A stretch of 64,000 bases of DNA from JALEFZ01 sp964564415 (GTDB lineage Bacteria > Bacteroidota > Bacteroidia > J057). Below are positions 52,672-61,109 of the stretch, in pieces. Under the pieces are notes generated by a model. It searched no databases and had not been told where the DNA came from. It was given only the letters and a program-made list of their open reading frames with translations. The translations under genes were made by a program, and so were the position numbers. The stretch is from contig CAZMAV010000001.1 of the NCBI GenBank assembly GCA_964564415.1, positions 372,001-436,000 of the forward strand, read 5' to 3'. Numbering within the stretch: position 1 is the stretch's first letter; each line of letters begins with the position of its first letter.

Positions 52672-54234
52672 TTATTCCTCGATTGGATAAAACTCATAAG
52701 CACCTATGTCCAAGGGTAGATTTCTGGGAAACTCCGGTCCCCGGATGTCTTGATCTATGATGCGTTGCTGCACCAGCAAGGGAAGTTCTCTACCCGCATC
52801 AATGAGAGGGCTACTTTCCGTTGGCCTGTAGTCCCGCATCAGGGGTTCGTTGAACAAGGGATCTACATTGATGAGGCATTGGCGGGTATGGGGGCGAATC
52901 AGGGGGTTGTTGTCTTCGGAAAGGGGAAGCAGGCAATGATCCAGGATCAATTTTTCAAAAGCTCCTCCCTGTACGGTATCGATCACAAACTCATCCTCTT
53001 CATTCCCATAAATCACACAATTTGTGAAGGTTGTATAGGTAGGATAGAGGACTGCTGTGCCGGGATTGAAAAAATCTTCAAACCAGTTTCTCACCAAGAC
53101 CTGTGGGGTATTTCTTGAAAATCCCACCCCATAGTTGGCAAAGGTACAGTTGTAAAAGTCGTGCTTGCCCCCTGCGAGGATGAAGAGGTTGCGCTCTTTG
53201 GAGTTATTGATGGAGGAATTTTCTCCCAGGATAACCGGAGGGCCATTTTCACTGACATTCCCTGTCCGATCGAATCCCAGGGCCCAGATGCCGTAGGTCC
53301 CGGAATTCCTGACTTCTGTATTTCTGAGGATTACTTTGGGATTGTTATTGACGGAAGTGGAGTCAATCTGGATTCCGACAAGGGCATTTTTCACAACGCA
53401 ATGCTCGAGGATATTGTCTCGGCTGCTGGGCGAAAAGCGGATGCCCCGCCACTGGGCAGGCTTCTCCAAAAATGAAGAATCAAAGCGGGTGCCTGTAAAG
53501 AGAACCGGATCACCTGCCACTCCCTGTGCATTGAGGGTACCCCCTACGATTAGGGTAGAAAATAGGGCAAAGGTATCCGGAGGCAGGGTATCCTGGCCGG
53601 CAGATATCTTGTGAGGGGTAAAGAAAATCTCTGTCCCCGGCAATATATTTAGGGTAAATCCCTCCGGCACGATGATAGGACCGTCAAAGATGATAGGTTT
53701 TTCCGGTGTAAGGGTGGTATCGAGGTTACCCGAGCGTCCAAAAAAATAGCCCTCGATAAAGTCGGGGTCCGCCGAGTAACTTCGAATGTACCTGGCCTTG
53801 AAGTAGTAGGCATCTTTCACTCTGGCTAAAAGAAGGACTTTTTGCACCTCCTCCCCTATCTGAAAATTGAGGTATTCTTCTGCGAAATCGTCTCTCAATT
53901 CTGACTTGAGGTTGACAAATATGTGGACGCTGTCCCGATTGGGGATGACGATATCCTCCACATCATCCCCACGGATTCCATCTACGATCATGTCAAATTC
54001 GGAGTTTTCCCCATTTTCCAACCAGACCCTATCGATATTGACTGGATGTCCGGTATGGTTGTAGGTAACCAAAATTTCGGAGGGAGAAAGGAAATTGACA
54101 AAGAGGGAGTCGAAGTTGAGGGTATCGTTGGAAAACTCCAGGGTCCCTTCGCTGAGGGGATTTTCGAAGGGATCACAGCTGGCTAGGGTGCCAAAAAGTA
54201 AAATGAGAATTCCAAAAAAGAGATTTCTGTTCAT
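52672..54234 (-). CDS. Lipoprotein with right-handed beta-helix
   Basis: 520 aa. Lipobox LASC (RNLFFGILILLFGTLASC). The first 150 residues form a beta-sandwich-like region (SNDTLNFDSLFVNFLSPSEILVTYNHTG), the next 300 read as parallel beta-helix coils with repeated N-rich turns (VILRNTEVRNSGTYGIWAL, ILAGGKHDFYNCTFANYG), and the end is PLIDAGRELPLLVQQRIIDQDIRGPEFPRNLPLDIGAYEFYP, typical of choice-of-anchor Q proteins. Surface-exposed and perhaps polysaccharide-binding; the substrate is unknown. Confidence 0.8.
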   Translation of the reverse strand: MNRNLFFGILILLFGTLASCDPFENPLSEGTLEFSNDTLNFDSLFVNFLSPSEILVTYNHTGHPVNIDRVWLENGENSEFDMIVDGIRGDDVEDIVIPNRDSVHIFVNLKSELRDDFAEEYLNFQIGEEVQKVLLLARVKDAYYFKARYIRSYSADPDFIEGYFFGRSGNLDTTLTPEKPIIFDGPIIVPEGFTLNILPGTEIFFTPHKISAGQDTLPPDTFALFSTLIVGGTLNAQGVAGDPVLFTGTRFDSSFLEKPAQWRGIRFSPSSRDNILEHCVVKNALVGIQIDSTSVNNNPKVILRNTEVRNSGTYGIWALGFDRTGNVSENGPPVILGENSSINNSKERNLFILAGGKHDFYNCTFANYGVGFSRNTPQVLVRNWFEDFFNPGTAVLYPTYTTFTNCVIYGNEEDEFVIDTVQGGAFEKLILDHCLLPLSEDNNPLIRPHTRQCLINVDPLFNEPLMRDYRPTESSPLIDAGRELPLLVQQRIIDQDIRGPEFPRNLPLDIGAYEFYPIEE

Positions 54235-54238
54235 AGGA

Positions 54239-54271
54239 CAAAGCTAGGGAATTTAGCCTTCTGTTATCAAG
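54239..54271 (-). promoter_or_regulatory. Candidate promoter of the beta-helix lipoprotein
   Basis: Minus strand: CTTG (54271-54268), 21-bp spacer, TAGCTTTG (54246-54239), an exact TAnnTTTG. It would start transcription within a base or two of the ATG at 54234, implying a leaderless message; the match could also be chance. Confidence 0.35.
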
Positions 54272-54396
54272 GGCTAATTTGAGTAGGCCTGTCACATAGA
54301 GGACTCTTCCTCTTTTTTCAGGCCCTTATTCCTAATGTACGAGAGCAATTGGCTAATCATCTTCATCATCAATCTTTTTAAGGAAGAAAGAATTGT

Positions 54397-54467
54397 GTTG
54401 GTGGAGTTAAAACAAATTACTCATGAAAGCCTCAGCGGTATTTTACCTATCCATAGGGATTATCACC
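54397..54467 (+). repeat. 70-bp repeat, tandem copy 1
   Basis: GTTGGTGGAGTTAAAACA, then ACTCATGAAAGCCTCAGC, a degenerate TATTTTACCTATCCAT and GATTATCAC. It aligns along its whole length to copy 2 (period 102 bp). Confidence 0.6.
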
Positions 54468-54492
54468 AATCATTTTTTGTGATACAATCAGT

Positions 54493-54542
54493 AGCGCTGT
54501 TGGGGTTGAAAACAAACAACTTATGAAAACCCCAGCAGCGCT
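54493..54542. repeat. 15-bp hairpin inside repeat copy 2
   Basis: AGCGCTGTTGGGGTT (54493-54507) pairs with AACCCCAGCAGCGCT (54528-54542), one G-T wobble, 20-nt loop. It lies 50 bp after the stop of the FecA-like receptor (minus strand) and could stop or protect that message, but no T-run follows. Confidence 0.7.
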
Positions 54543-54567
54543 TTAGCCATTCATTCGTGATAATCAT
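54499..54567 (+). repeat. 70-bp repeat, tandem copy 2
   Basis: GTTGGGGTTGAAAACA, then ACTTATGAAAACCCCAGC, AGCGCTTTAGCCATTCAT and GTGATAATCA. It aligns to copy 1 upstream and copy C at 9576-9640. Confidence 0.65.
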
Positions 54568-54591
54568 TCATAGATGACTATCCCTGAGTAT

Positions 54592-57066
54592 TTACAGGTT
54601 GACCTGCAAGGATAGGTAGAAGGTACGAGGAAGAGAGGGAATAATTCCAGGTCCCGGATAGCCGTTCGCCCTCCGCGTAAAGTATCGCTCATCGAGGAGG
54701 TTGTTAATCCCCCCTTCAAATTTCAACCATTTCCAGGAATAAGAGAGGGAAAGGTCCATGACATCGTAAGCCGGGATAGCTCCTCGGATTCCGCTTTGGT
54801 TGTCCCTAAGGTCCTGCTCGGCATTGGAGGCATCGGTGTACTGCTTGGACAGATAAGTGTATTGAAGGCTGCCGATAAAGTTCTTATGTCCAAAGGAAAG
54901 CCCATTTTTTAGGTTTACCAAAGGAATAAATTCGACCTGATTGCCTTCGACTCCAGGTATTTCGGATCGGAGGTAGGTAGAGCGAATAAAGGAAGCATTT
55001 ACGAAGGCCCTGAGTTTCCAATTGAGCTTTTTGGGAAAGAATGTCTGCCCGAGGTTCCAGTCCAGGAGTCCTTCTACTCCATAGATAATGGCGTCTCCGA
55101 TGTTGCCCCGGTACCGAACAACCCTTCCTGTCTCCACGATTTCTCCGTCTGCTTTTTGTAGGGTTTGGGCCTTCAAGACCTCACCCAGGCGATTGTTGTA
55201 GCGGATTGCAAAGGCTCCTACATCGTAGGAGAGGATATTTTTGAGGCTTCCCCGTATTCCTCCGTCGAGGGTATATCCGCTTTCGTCAGAGATATTGGGA
55301 TCAACTTGAAAGGAGGGATTGACGATCCGTATGTCGGAAAAGGTAACGGAGCGGTAATTCTGGGAAAAATTGGCGAAGGCCTCTATCCTTTTGCCGATCT
55401 TGTAGCTGGCCCCCATTCCCATGAGGACAAACTGACGATCCAGGTCTCTGTCATCTCTAAAAATGGTATCCCGAATTGGATTGCCCGCCAGATCGAAGTC
55501 AACCTTCTGATAGCTCCCTTCGCTTTGGGTGCGAATGTACTCAAAGCGAACTCCTGGCGTGAGGGTCAGCTTATCTGTCAGGTGGAAGATATGCTCCCCA
55601 AAAAGGGCCAGGTTGAGATTGGGAAAGCGAAATGAGGATTGATTGGGATAAAAGGGAAACTCCTCATCAGCCAAGGTAAAATCGGGTCCTTGTGCAGCAC
55701 TGCCAGGACCTTGTACGGCGAAATTATTTGATTGGTAGTATTTCATACCCAACAGGAGGACGGCCTCTCTCTGCCCGAGGTCATAGCGAGTCAGCAGTCG
55801 TGTTTCTGCCCCCCAATTGTTAAAATCTCCAAGGATGAGGTCTCGGGGAGCGCTTGGATCGTCGGTCTGCGAAACCCTATTGGTACGGAAACCCAAGGCC
55901 TTACGGGAGGCATCAAGGCCAAAAAGATTGATGCTCAACTCACTTCGCTTTCCAAGGTGCTGCTCAATGCGAAGGGAGGCCAGTTTCCAATCCACTGCAA
56001 ACCAGTTCCGCTCTCTATTTGAAAAGGTAAAATCTCTGTAAAACTGAGCATCGGTTAGTCCCCCAGGCTGCTGAGCCAGGTAATTGAGATAGGTGATCTC
56101 CAGGTCGATGAAGGTTTTTGAAGAGGGACTGAAGTGAAGGTCTACAAAGGCGTTTTGAGATTCGTAGTTGGAATTGGGACGAAAGCCATTACCTCTTTTG
56201 TAATTGAAGAAGGAGGCATAGCTGAATTTTCCCAGTGTCCCCGAAATGCGGTTGAAAGAGGTAAACAGGCCAAATGAGCCTGTACTGGTACGGCTAAGCA
56301 GGGATATTTTTCGATCGGAGATATGCTCTTTAAATTTAAAATTGATCATTCCCCCAAATTGAGTTCCATATTGAAGGGAGGCGGCCCCCCGAATGATTTG
56401 AATTTCGCTGAGGGCTTCCGCCGGAGGGGTATAGTAGCTTTCAGGATATCCCAGGACATCAGCACTGATATCATAGCCGTTTTGTCGGGTGTTGAAGTTA
56501 GAACTGCGGTTGGGGTCCAGCCCTCTTCCCCCTACATTGAGTTGGAGACCAGCATCGTCAGACTCGTAGATATTGAGTCCGGTCACCTGACTGTAGATCT
56601 GGCGGGCATTGTTGGCGGCCGTATTTGCGGTGAGTTGGTCGAGGACCACCACTTCGTTTTTCTTGCCGGCATAGATGGCCGTCCCCTCTACTTCCTTCAT
56701 GCGCCGGAGAGCAAAAAGCTCCTTTTTTCGCTGAGCGATGATCACCTCATTGAGCTGGTATTCAGGTTCTTTCAGCCTGATGTCCAGCTCCATATCCCTT
56801 CCATCTACTTCGATGATTTTTCGTAAAATTTCAAGGGAAGGGGCGAAGAAAAGAAGCTCATAAGTCCCATTCTCCAAAGCCTGGATCTCTATCTTCCCCT
56901 TGCTGTCGGAACTAAACTTTTTATTACCGGGAGTAAGGTAGAGTTCTACCTCTTCGGTGAGGGCGGCCTCCGATTCAAGACTCAGGTGAATATGTATGTC
57001 TGACTGGGAAATACTGACATTCACCAGGAAAGAGACTGCAACAAAGGTTAAGACAAAGGTCTTCAT
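54592..57066 (-). CDS. TonB-dependent receptor, FecA-like
   Basis: 824 aa. Signal peptide (KTFVLTFVAVSFLVNVSIS), a carboxypeptidase-regulatory-like domain (about 24-110), a plug with TGLNIYESDDAGLQLNVGGRGLDPNRS and IQIIRGAASLQYGTQFGGMINF, and a full barrel ending LPRTFYLSLQVNL. The RGLDPNRS plug motif resembles the FecA/ferric-citrate subset. Last gene of the DUF4856-imelysin-carboxylase-receptor operon, 25 bp after the carboxylase homologue, so it likely imports iron or another metal complex. Confidence 0.85.
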   Translation of the reverse strand: MKTFVLTFVAVSFLVNVSISQSDIHIHLSLESEAALTEEVELYLTPGNKKFSSDSKGKIEIQALENGTYELLFFAPSLEILRKIIEVDGRDMELDIRLKEPEYQLNEVIIAQRKKELFALRRMKEVEGTAIYAGKKNEVVVLDQLTANTAANNARQIYSQVTGLNIYESDDAGLQLNVGGRGLDPNRSSNFNTRQNGYDISADVLGYPESYYTPPAEALSEIQIIRGAASLQYGTQFGGMINFKFKEHISDRKISLLSRTSTGSFGLFTSFNRISGTLGKFSYASFFNYKRGNGFRPNSNYESQNAFVDLHFSPSSKTFIDLEITYLNYLAQQPGGLTDAQFYRDFTFSNRERNWFAVDWKLASLRIEQHLGKRSELSINLFGLDASRKALGFRTNRVSQTDDPSAPRDLILGDFNNWGAETRLLTRYDLGQREAVLLLGMKYYQSNNFAVQGPGSAAQGPDFTLADEEFPFYPNQSSFRFPNLNLALFGEHIFHLTDKLTLTPGVRFEYIRTQSEGSYQKVDFDLAGNPIRDTIFRDDRDLDRQFVLMGMGASYKIGKRIEAFANFSQNYRSVTFSDIRIVNPSFQVDPNISDESGYTLDGGIRGSLKNILSYDVGAFAIRYNNRLGEVLKAQTLQKADGEIVETGRVVRYRGNIGDAIIYGVEGLLDWNLGQTFFPKKLNWKLRAFVNASFIRSTYLRSEIPGVEGNQVEFIPLVNLKNGLSFGHKNFIGSLQYTYLSKQYTDASNAEQDLRDNQSGIRGAIPAYDVMDLSLSYSWKWLKFEGGINNLLDERYFTRRANGYPGPGIIPSLPRTFYLSLQVNL

Positions 57067-57091
57067 TCACTTCTATGCTAAGAGGCCGGGT

Positions 57092-58459
57092 TTACAGGCC
57101 TTTGATTTCATCGTTAAAAGGTAGAATCCAGAACCTTGCTTTGAGCGAAGGCTCAATCTTAGTAAGGTCCTGCTCGGGGTCTACAAAGGGTCGGCTTCCT
57201 CGACCGTTGAGGGCTACGAAGCTCTCCACGTAAATTTCGGGGTCCGAAATTCCCTCACTCCGGTAGTGGTCTTCAAGCCAGTGGGCGTATTCCAGGATAA
57301 CATCTGCCTGGGCTGCCATTTGCTTCTCTTGAAAAGGAGTGAGAAACTCCGAATTATCCACATAAAATCTTTTCCCCGTCTGTGGATCAACCACCTTGAA
57401 GTTGGCGTAACCAGCCTTTTCCATAAGCATGACCCGCCAGGAATAGCGAAACCCTTCTTCTGTCCAAAACAATTCTCCAGGATAAAGAAGGTAGCGCATA
57501 GGAAGGCCAAACTGCAGCAAGAAAAATATTGCGATTGTTCCCAGGGTAAGCTTTCTGTTAAGACTTTGAGAAAAGTCCCAATTTTTTCCATTGTCAAAGT
57601 GTGCCTGGTCTATGCCCAGCAAATTGGAAAGTCGATTCAGGACTTCCCGATGGAATTTAGCTCCCAGGAAGATGGTCGCCCCAAGCATCATGATGTAGGG
57701 AAACATTCCTATGGGAAAGAGAATAGCGGTCAAGACGTGAAATACTCCTACGGCAATGAAGGCCAGGCCCTGTGTTTTTTTATTCCACAACAAAAATGGG
57801 AGGGTCAGGTCGTAGAGCATTCCCGCCCAACTAAACCCGTAGTGTACCCAAGTTTTTTGGAGCCAGGGACCCAGTAGGGGGATGTCGTATTTGGCTGTGA
57901 GCCAAATTTTCAATGGCATGGCATGAAGGAGCCAGTCAGAGTTCAGTTTGGCCAGTCCTGCATAAAAATAGACTATGCTCAAAAGAAGTTTTATGGCATC
58001 GATGCTCCATGCTGGAATGCGTTGAAAAGCTTCTTCCTTCTTCCTGCGGGCATCGAGGGAATAGTAGGCATGGGCAGGAAGAAAAATCATCAAAAAGCTA
58101 AGGATAGAGATGAAATAATAGTGATTCAGGTAGGTGCTTTTGTCCATCAATTCGATATAGGTAAAACTGAGGAAAAAAGTGAGCATTGAAAGGCGATACC
58201 TGTATCCCAGGGCAACAGCCAGGGCCGAAAGTCCACAGATAAAGAAGACCAGGTAGGTCCAGCTTCCCAGCGGTTTTACCCATTCGAAGCCCAGATAGGT
58301 AAAATGCAGGAGGGGATCGAGGTAAAATTTTTCAATCCAGCCATTGACAGCAAAGCGAACCATGCTCCAGACCATGATCAGCCCAAAAAGGATACGGAAG
58401 ACAGCCAGAGGGGACGCTTCCGTATCTTTTTTCATATATGCATTAAATCGATCTATCAT
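57092..58459 (-). CDS. HTTM/vitamin K-dependent gamma-carboxylase homologue
   Basis: 455 aa. The first 300 residues hold several membrane segments of the HTTM domain, with DKSTYLNHYYFISILSFLMIF and YFYAGLAKLNSDWL. Lys171 aligns with the human carboxylase catalytic base (Lys218 in YAGLKKLDADW) and His113 in NHYY with the human NH(S)Y His160; numbering recalled. The C-terminal part keeps the carboxylase signature YSWRVML, then RFYVDNSEFLTPFQEKQMAAQADVI, EIYVESFVALNGRG and FVDPEQDL, ending WILPF. This is the whole-length family and not HTTM alone. The substrate is unknown; the neighbouring exported lipoproteins are candidates. Known enzymes make gamma-carboxyglutamate using reduced vitamin K. 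Confidence 0.85.
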   Translation of the reverse strand: MIDRFNAYMKKDTEASPLAVFRILFGLIMVWSMVRFAVNGWIEKFYLDPLLHFTYLGFEWVKPLGSWTYLVFFICGLSALAVALGYRYRLSMLTFFLSFTYIELMDKSTYLNHYYFISILSFLMIFLPAHAYYSLDARRKKEEAFQRIPAWSIDAIKLLLSIVYFYAGLAKLNSDWLLHAMPLKIWLTAKYDIPLLGPWLQKTWVHYGFSWAGMLYDLTLPFLLWNKKTQGLAFIAVGVFHVLTAILFPIGMFPYIMMLGATIFLGAKFHREVLNRLSNLLGIDQAHFDNGKNWDFSQSLNRKLTLGTIAIFFLLQFGLPMRYLLYPGELFWTEEGFRYSWRVMLMEKAGYANFKVVDPQTGKRFYVDNSEFLTPFQEKQMAAQADVILEYAHWLEDHYRSEGISDPEIYVESFVALNGRGSRPFVDPEQDLTKIEPSLKARFWILPFNDEIKGL

Positions 58460-58501
58460 AAATCAGGAAAAAACACATTGATTGTCCTTACAGGTGATGA
58501 A

Positions 58502-59614
58502 TCAGTCTCCATCAGCATCTACATAATCCACGTTGATGTTGAGGGCCTGAAGCATGTCCACCTTAAGCAAGACTACATTCAGCTGTAGTTGATCATAAGC
58601 ATCCAGCATCTTAAGGTTGTCATTTTGTACCTGTGTGCTGAGGTCCTCGTCCAGGCCTTCGATGGGGGTGCGGGCCTCTTCAAACTGGTTGTCGATCAGT
58701 TGGCTGAGTTGGCTCCCATCTTTTTCTGTTGAAAGGTAATTCAGGTAATCCTTTAGGCTCTGGCCTTCCTCTTCAGAGGCGAAATGCTTTCCATTGAAAA
58801 AATCTTGAACGGCATCCAGGCTAATGAGAAGCAGTTCCTTTGAAATTCCACCCTGATAGAGGGCTTCTGTATGTGTAGGCAGAGGAGTACCCGAAAATAC
58901 CCCGGCGGGAATACCTACCTTACCAGCGCGGAGATGTTTTTCATAATAAAAGATGTAGTCATTGACCATGCGATCAACGGAGGCTGTCGCTGAATTTCCG
59001 CTGTTATCAACAAAGGCATCCCGGTATTCTCCTTCCCAGTCCTGGAGGACTTGGGTACTAAGGTCTTCTATTCTGGCAGTAAGTTCGGCTATATATGCAG
59101 CAAAGGCGGAGGCGTCAGGGTCTGTGGTAAAAAATGCAAGGGCTTGATCATCGCTGCTGCCAAGGCCGTAAAGGAGATAATCCAGAGCGGCAAAGCCTTG
59201 TTCGTCGTATTCTGAAGGCAGGCTCAGGTCATAGTTACCGGTACGGATATTTTCCAGGAGAGCGCTGGTATCCACGGGGTAAATATTCAGAAAGTCTCTG
59301 AGGCGTACCTCTTCGGCCTTTCCAGTGGCAAACATGGCTACCTGCTGCCAGGATTTATAGGCATTTGTCCAGGCGCTTCTTAGCTGCTCCAGTTGATTGA
59401 GGTCAGGGCTCTGGGCAAAGTTTTCTCCTGCCAATTTCAAGGCTTGAGCTTGGCTATTAAAATCGGTATAGGCAGGGACTATGATATTATCTGCCCAATT
59501 GGTCAGCATGGCCTGCCTGTCAAAGTCATCGATGTTTTCCTGAGGCATGGGGCTGTTGTCACAGGCCACCAGGGTCAGGAGAAGAGATAGAAGAATTAGG
59601 TGTAAGATCCTCAT
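58502..59614 (-). CDS. Imelysin-like lipoprotein
   Basis: 370 aa from ATG 59614 (MRILHLILLSLLLTLVAC). Imelysin/insulin-cleaving-like fold: all-helical with LEQLRSAWTNAYKSWQQVAMFATGKAEEVRLRDFLNIYP, the GxHxxE region reading GFAALDYLLYG (the His and Glu of the M75 motif are Ala and Asp), and a second half with YIFYYEKHLRAGKVGIPAG. Members bind iron or act in iron uptake at the cell surface. The altered motif argues against peptidase activity. It lies 42 bp before the carboxylase homologue. Confidence 0.85.
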   Translation of the reverse strand: MRILHLILLSLLLTLVACDNSPMPQENIDDFDRQAMLTNWADNIIVPAYTDFNSQAQALKLAGENFAQSPDLNQLEQLRSAWTNAYKSWQQVAMFATGKAEEVRLRDFLNIYPVDTSALLENIRTGNYDLSLPSEYDEQGFAALDYLLYGLGSSDDQALAFFTTDPDASAFAAYIAELTARIEDLSTQVLQDWEGEYRDAFVDNSGNSATASVDRMVNDYIFYYEKHLRAGKVGIPAGVFSGTPLPTHTEALYQGGISKELLLISLDAVQDFFNGKHFASEEEGQSLKDYLNYLSTEKDGSQLSQLIDNQFEEARTPIEGLDEDLSTQVQNDNLKMLDAYDQLQLNVVLLKVDMLQALNINVDYVDADGD

Positions 59615-59701
59615 TGATTTCCTGATTATTGCTATTTGAGCATACACTCAAAAAGAGGGTAGATTAAAATTTAAAGGTCTTTGCTCGTTTTTGAAGGAAA
59701 G

Positions 59702-59724
59702 GCCGACGGGATAATCCCGTCGGC
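59702..59724 (-). terminator. Hairpin inside the metal-uptake operon
   Basis: GCCGACGGGAT-A-ATCCCGTCGGC, near-perfect 11-bp stem, 29 bp after the DUF4856 stop and 88 bp before the imelysin start. Minus-strand tail is CCTTTCCTTC, weak, so it may be a partial terminator or a 3'-end stabiliser that raises DUF4856 mRNA over the downstream genes. Confidence 0.6.
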
Positions 59725-59752
59725 TATACAATAGGTAGCTGGCCGGCTCACA

Positions 59753-60973
59753 TCAGTTTGCGGCCTCTGCTACGGTAAAGTCAAAAGCATCTGCGATGGA
59801 CTGAGATATCTCCTCCAGGGTAGCAGGAGTCACGTCCCAGAGTCCATTATCTCCATCTCCCAGCAGTTGATCGATAAATCCATCTACCTGAGCCTTTGTG
59901 AAGTAGGGGCTGTCAGAGTTGGGCATCCGGGTAAACTGCAGGCTGTAGATAAAACCGTAACCTTCAGAAAGGCTGTGGAAAACGGTTCCATAGGCGATGG
60001 GCTGCTGCTCCAGGCCAAACTTTCCCTGCTGCAGGTAGTAGACGGCGCGAATCGCGATGATCTCTGATACCCTCTCGCGGATAAGGTTGGCTTGCTCATC
60101 CCGTACCTCGTAATCTCCGGCTACGATGGCAGCGCGTCCCAATTTAAAAGCCTCGTAGATTTCGTCGGCGATACCGGCAAAGTCGTCATCTCCTTCTACG
60201 CGGCCCACATACTTGTTCAAAAAGGCATCATCCTGACCGATGGTCGCATTGGGATCGGCAGCATCCGGAGAGGTGCCATAAAGATAGCCGTAAGCTTCAT
60301 CCCACTTGTGCTCCATGTTGGTGTAGTTTTCTCCGTCGACAGTTACACCATTGTCATTGTCTTCGCGGTTGGAGCCCTCGTCCAGGACAGTGGTGCTCAG
60401 GTAGTTGTTGAGCATTTGGTCAGCCATGAGTGCTCCGATAAGGCCTTTGGTGAGCATTTGGTCGTATTCCAGGCCCTGAGCGTTGACGTAGCGCACACTG
60501 GAACCATCGGCAATTTGTCCGGGTGCTCCTTCTGCGGCAGCCTGATTTTCACTAGGAAAAACTTCATCCACCTGGGCGTTGATCCAGGTTTCGAAATCGG
60601 CTTTGATTTCGCTGGCATCTACCGTATTGGCAGAAAAGAAATCGGCAGAAGCTGCTACCTTGGACTTCACGCTTTTGGTTGAAGCATTGAGGGAGGCATC
60701 ACTAAAAGGATCGGCATCACCCCCGTTGGCAGTTTCATTGCGGTACGCTTCCAGCAAAGAAGCAGTTGTTGCATTGTCAAAATCCTTCATGGAAGAAGAA
60801 AGCTCCTCGCCCATCTTGATTCGGGTGGTTTGCCCGGAAAAAGAAACGGTGCTGGCATTGTCTCTTTCAAAACTGTAGGTTTCCGGCTCCTCAATGGGAG
60901 TAAGCTCCCCATTGTCGCAGGAGAAGAAAAGGAAGGAAAGCCCTAGGATGCTAATAAAAATAAGGTTTTTCAT
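59753..60973 (-). CDS. DUF4856 lipoprotein
   Basis: 406 aa. Lipobox FFSC (KNLIFISILGLSFLFFSC). The body is helical and Asp/Glu/Ala-rich, with SFERDNASTVSFSGQTTRIKMGEEL, LTKGLIGALMADQMLNNYLSTTVLD, the HKWDEAYGYLYG motif and VFHSLSEGYGFIYSLQFTRMPN, all of the DUF4856 type. The family occurs beside imelysin genes and is thought to be an iron-regulated surface protein. First gene of its operon; a TTTAGA-N5-TCTAAA dyad lies 58-74 bp upstream. Confidence 0.88.
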   Translation of the reverse strand: MKNLIFISILGLSFLFFSCDNGELTPIEEPETYSFERDNASTVSFSGQTTRIKMGEELSSSMKDFDNATTASLLEAYRNETANGGDADPFSDASLNASTKSVKSKVAASADFFSANTVDASEIKADFETWINAQVDEVFPSENQAAAEGAPGQIADGSSVRYVNAQGLEYDQMLTKGLIGALMADQMLNNYLSTTVLDEGSNREDNDNGVTVDGENYTNMEHKWDEAYGYLYGTSPDAADPNATIGQDDAFLNKYVGRVEGDDDFAGIADEIYEAFKLGRAAIVAGDYEVRDEQANLIRERVSEIIAIRAVYYLQQGKFGLEQQPIAYGTVFHSLSEGYGFIYSLQFTRMPNSDSPYFTKAQVDGFIDQLLGDGDNGLWDVTPATLEEISQSIADAFDFTVAEAAN

Positions 60974-61030
60974 ATGTGTAAAAGCATTGATTTAGTTCAT
61001 AAAAACGAAACTCAGAAAAGTCCATTTTTA

Positions 61031-61047
61031 TTTAGACTTATTCTAAA
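61031..61047. promoter_or_regulatory. Candidate metal-responsive operator of the DUF4856 operon
   Basis: TTTAGA-CTTAT-TCTAAA, 6-bp perfect arms. On the minus strand it sits between a TTTG (61056-61053) and a weak TAAATAAA -7 position 19 bp away, so bound protein would block the promoter. It equals 14 of 17 positions of the hmuY site at 26628-26644. Confidence 0.65.
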
Positions 61048-61109
61048 CGGCAACAAATATGTAGGTCTGTTGTGAGCTTATCAATACCTAAGATTGGGTA
61101 AAATTGAAG

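Noticed and set aside
54335..54526. 63-codon plus-strand frame
   Set aside because: It runs through the tandem 70-bp repeat and has no protein-like composition.
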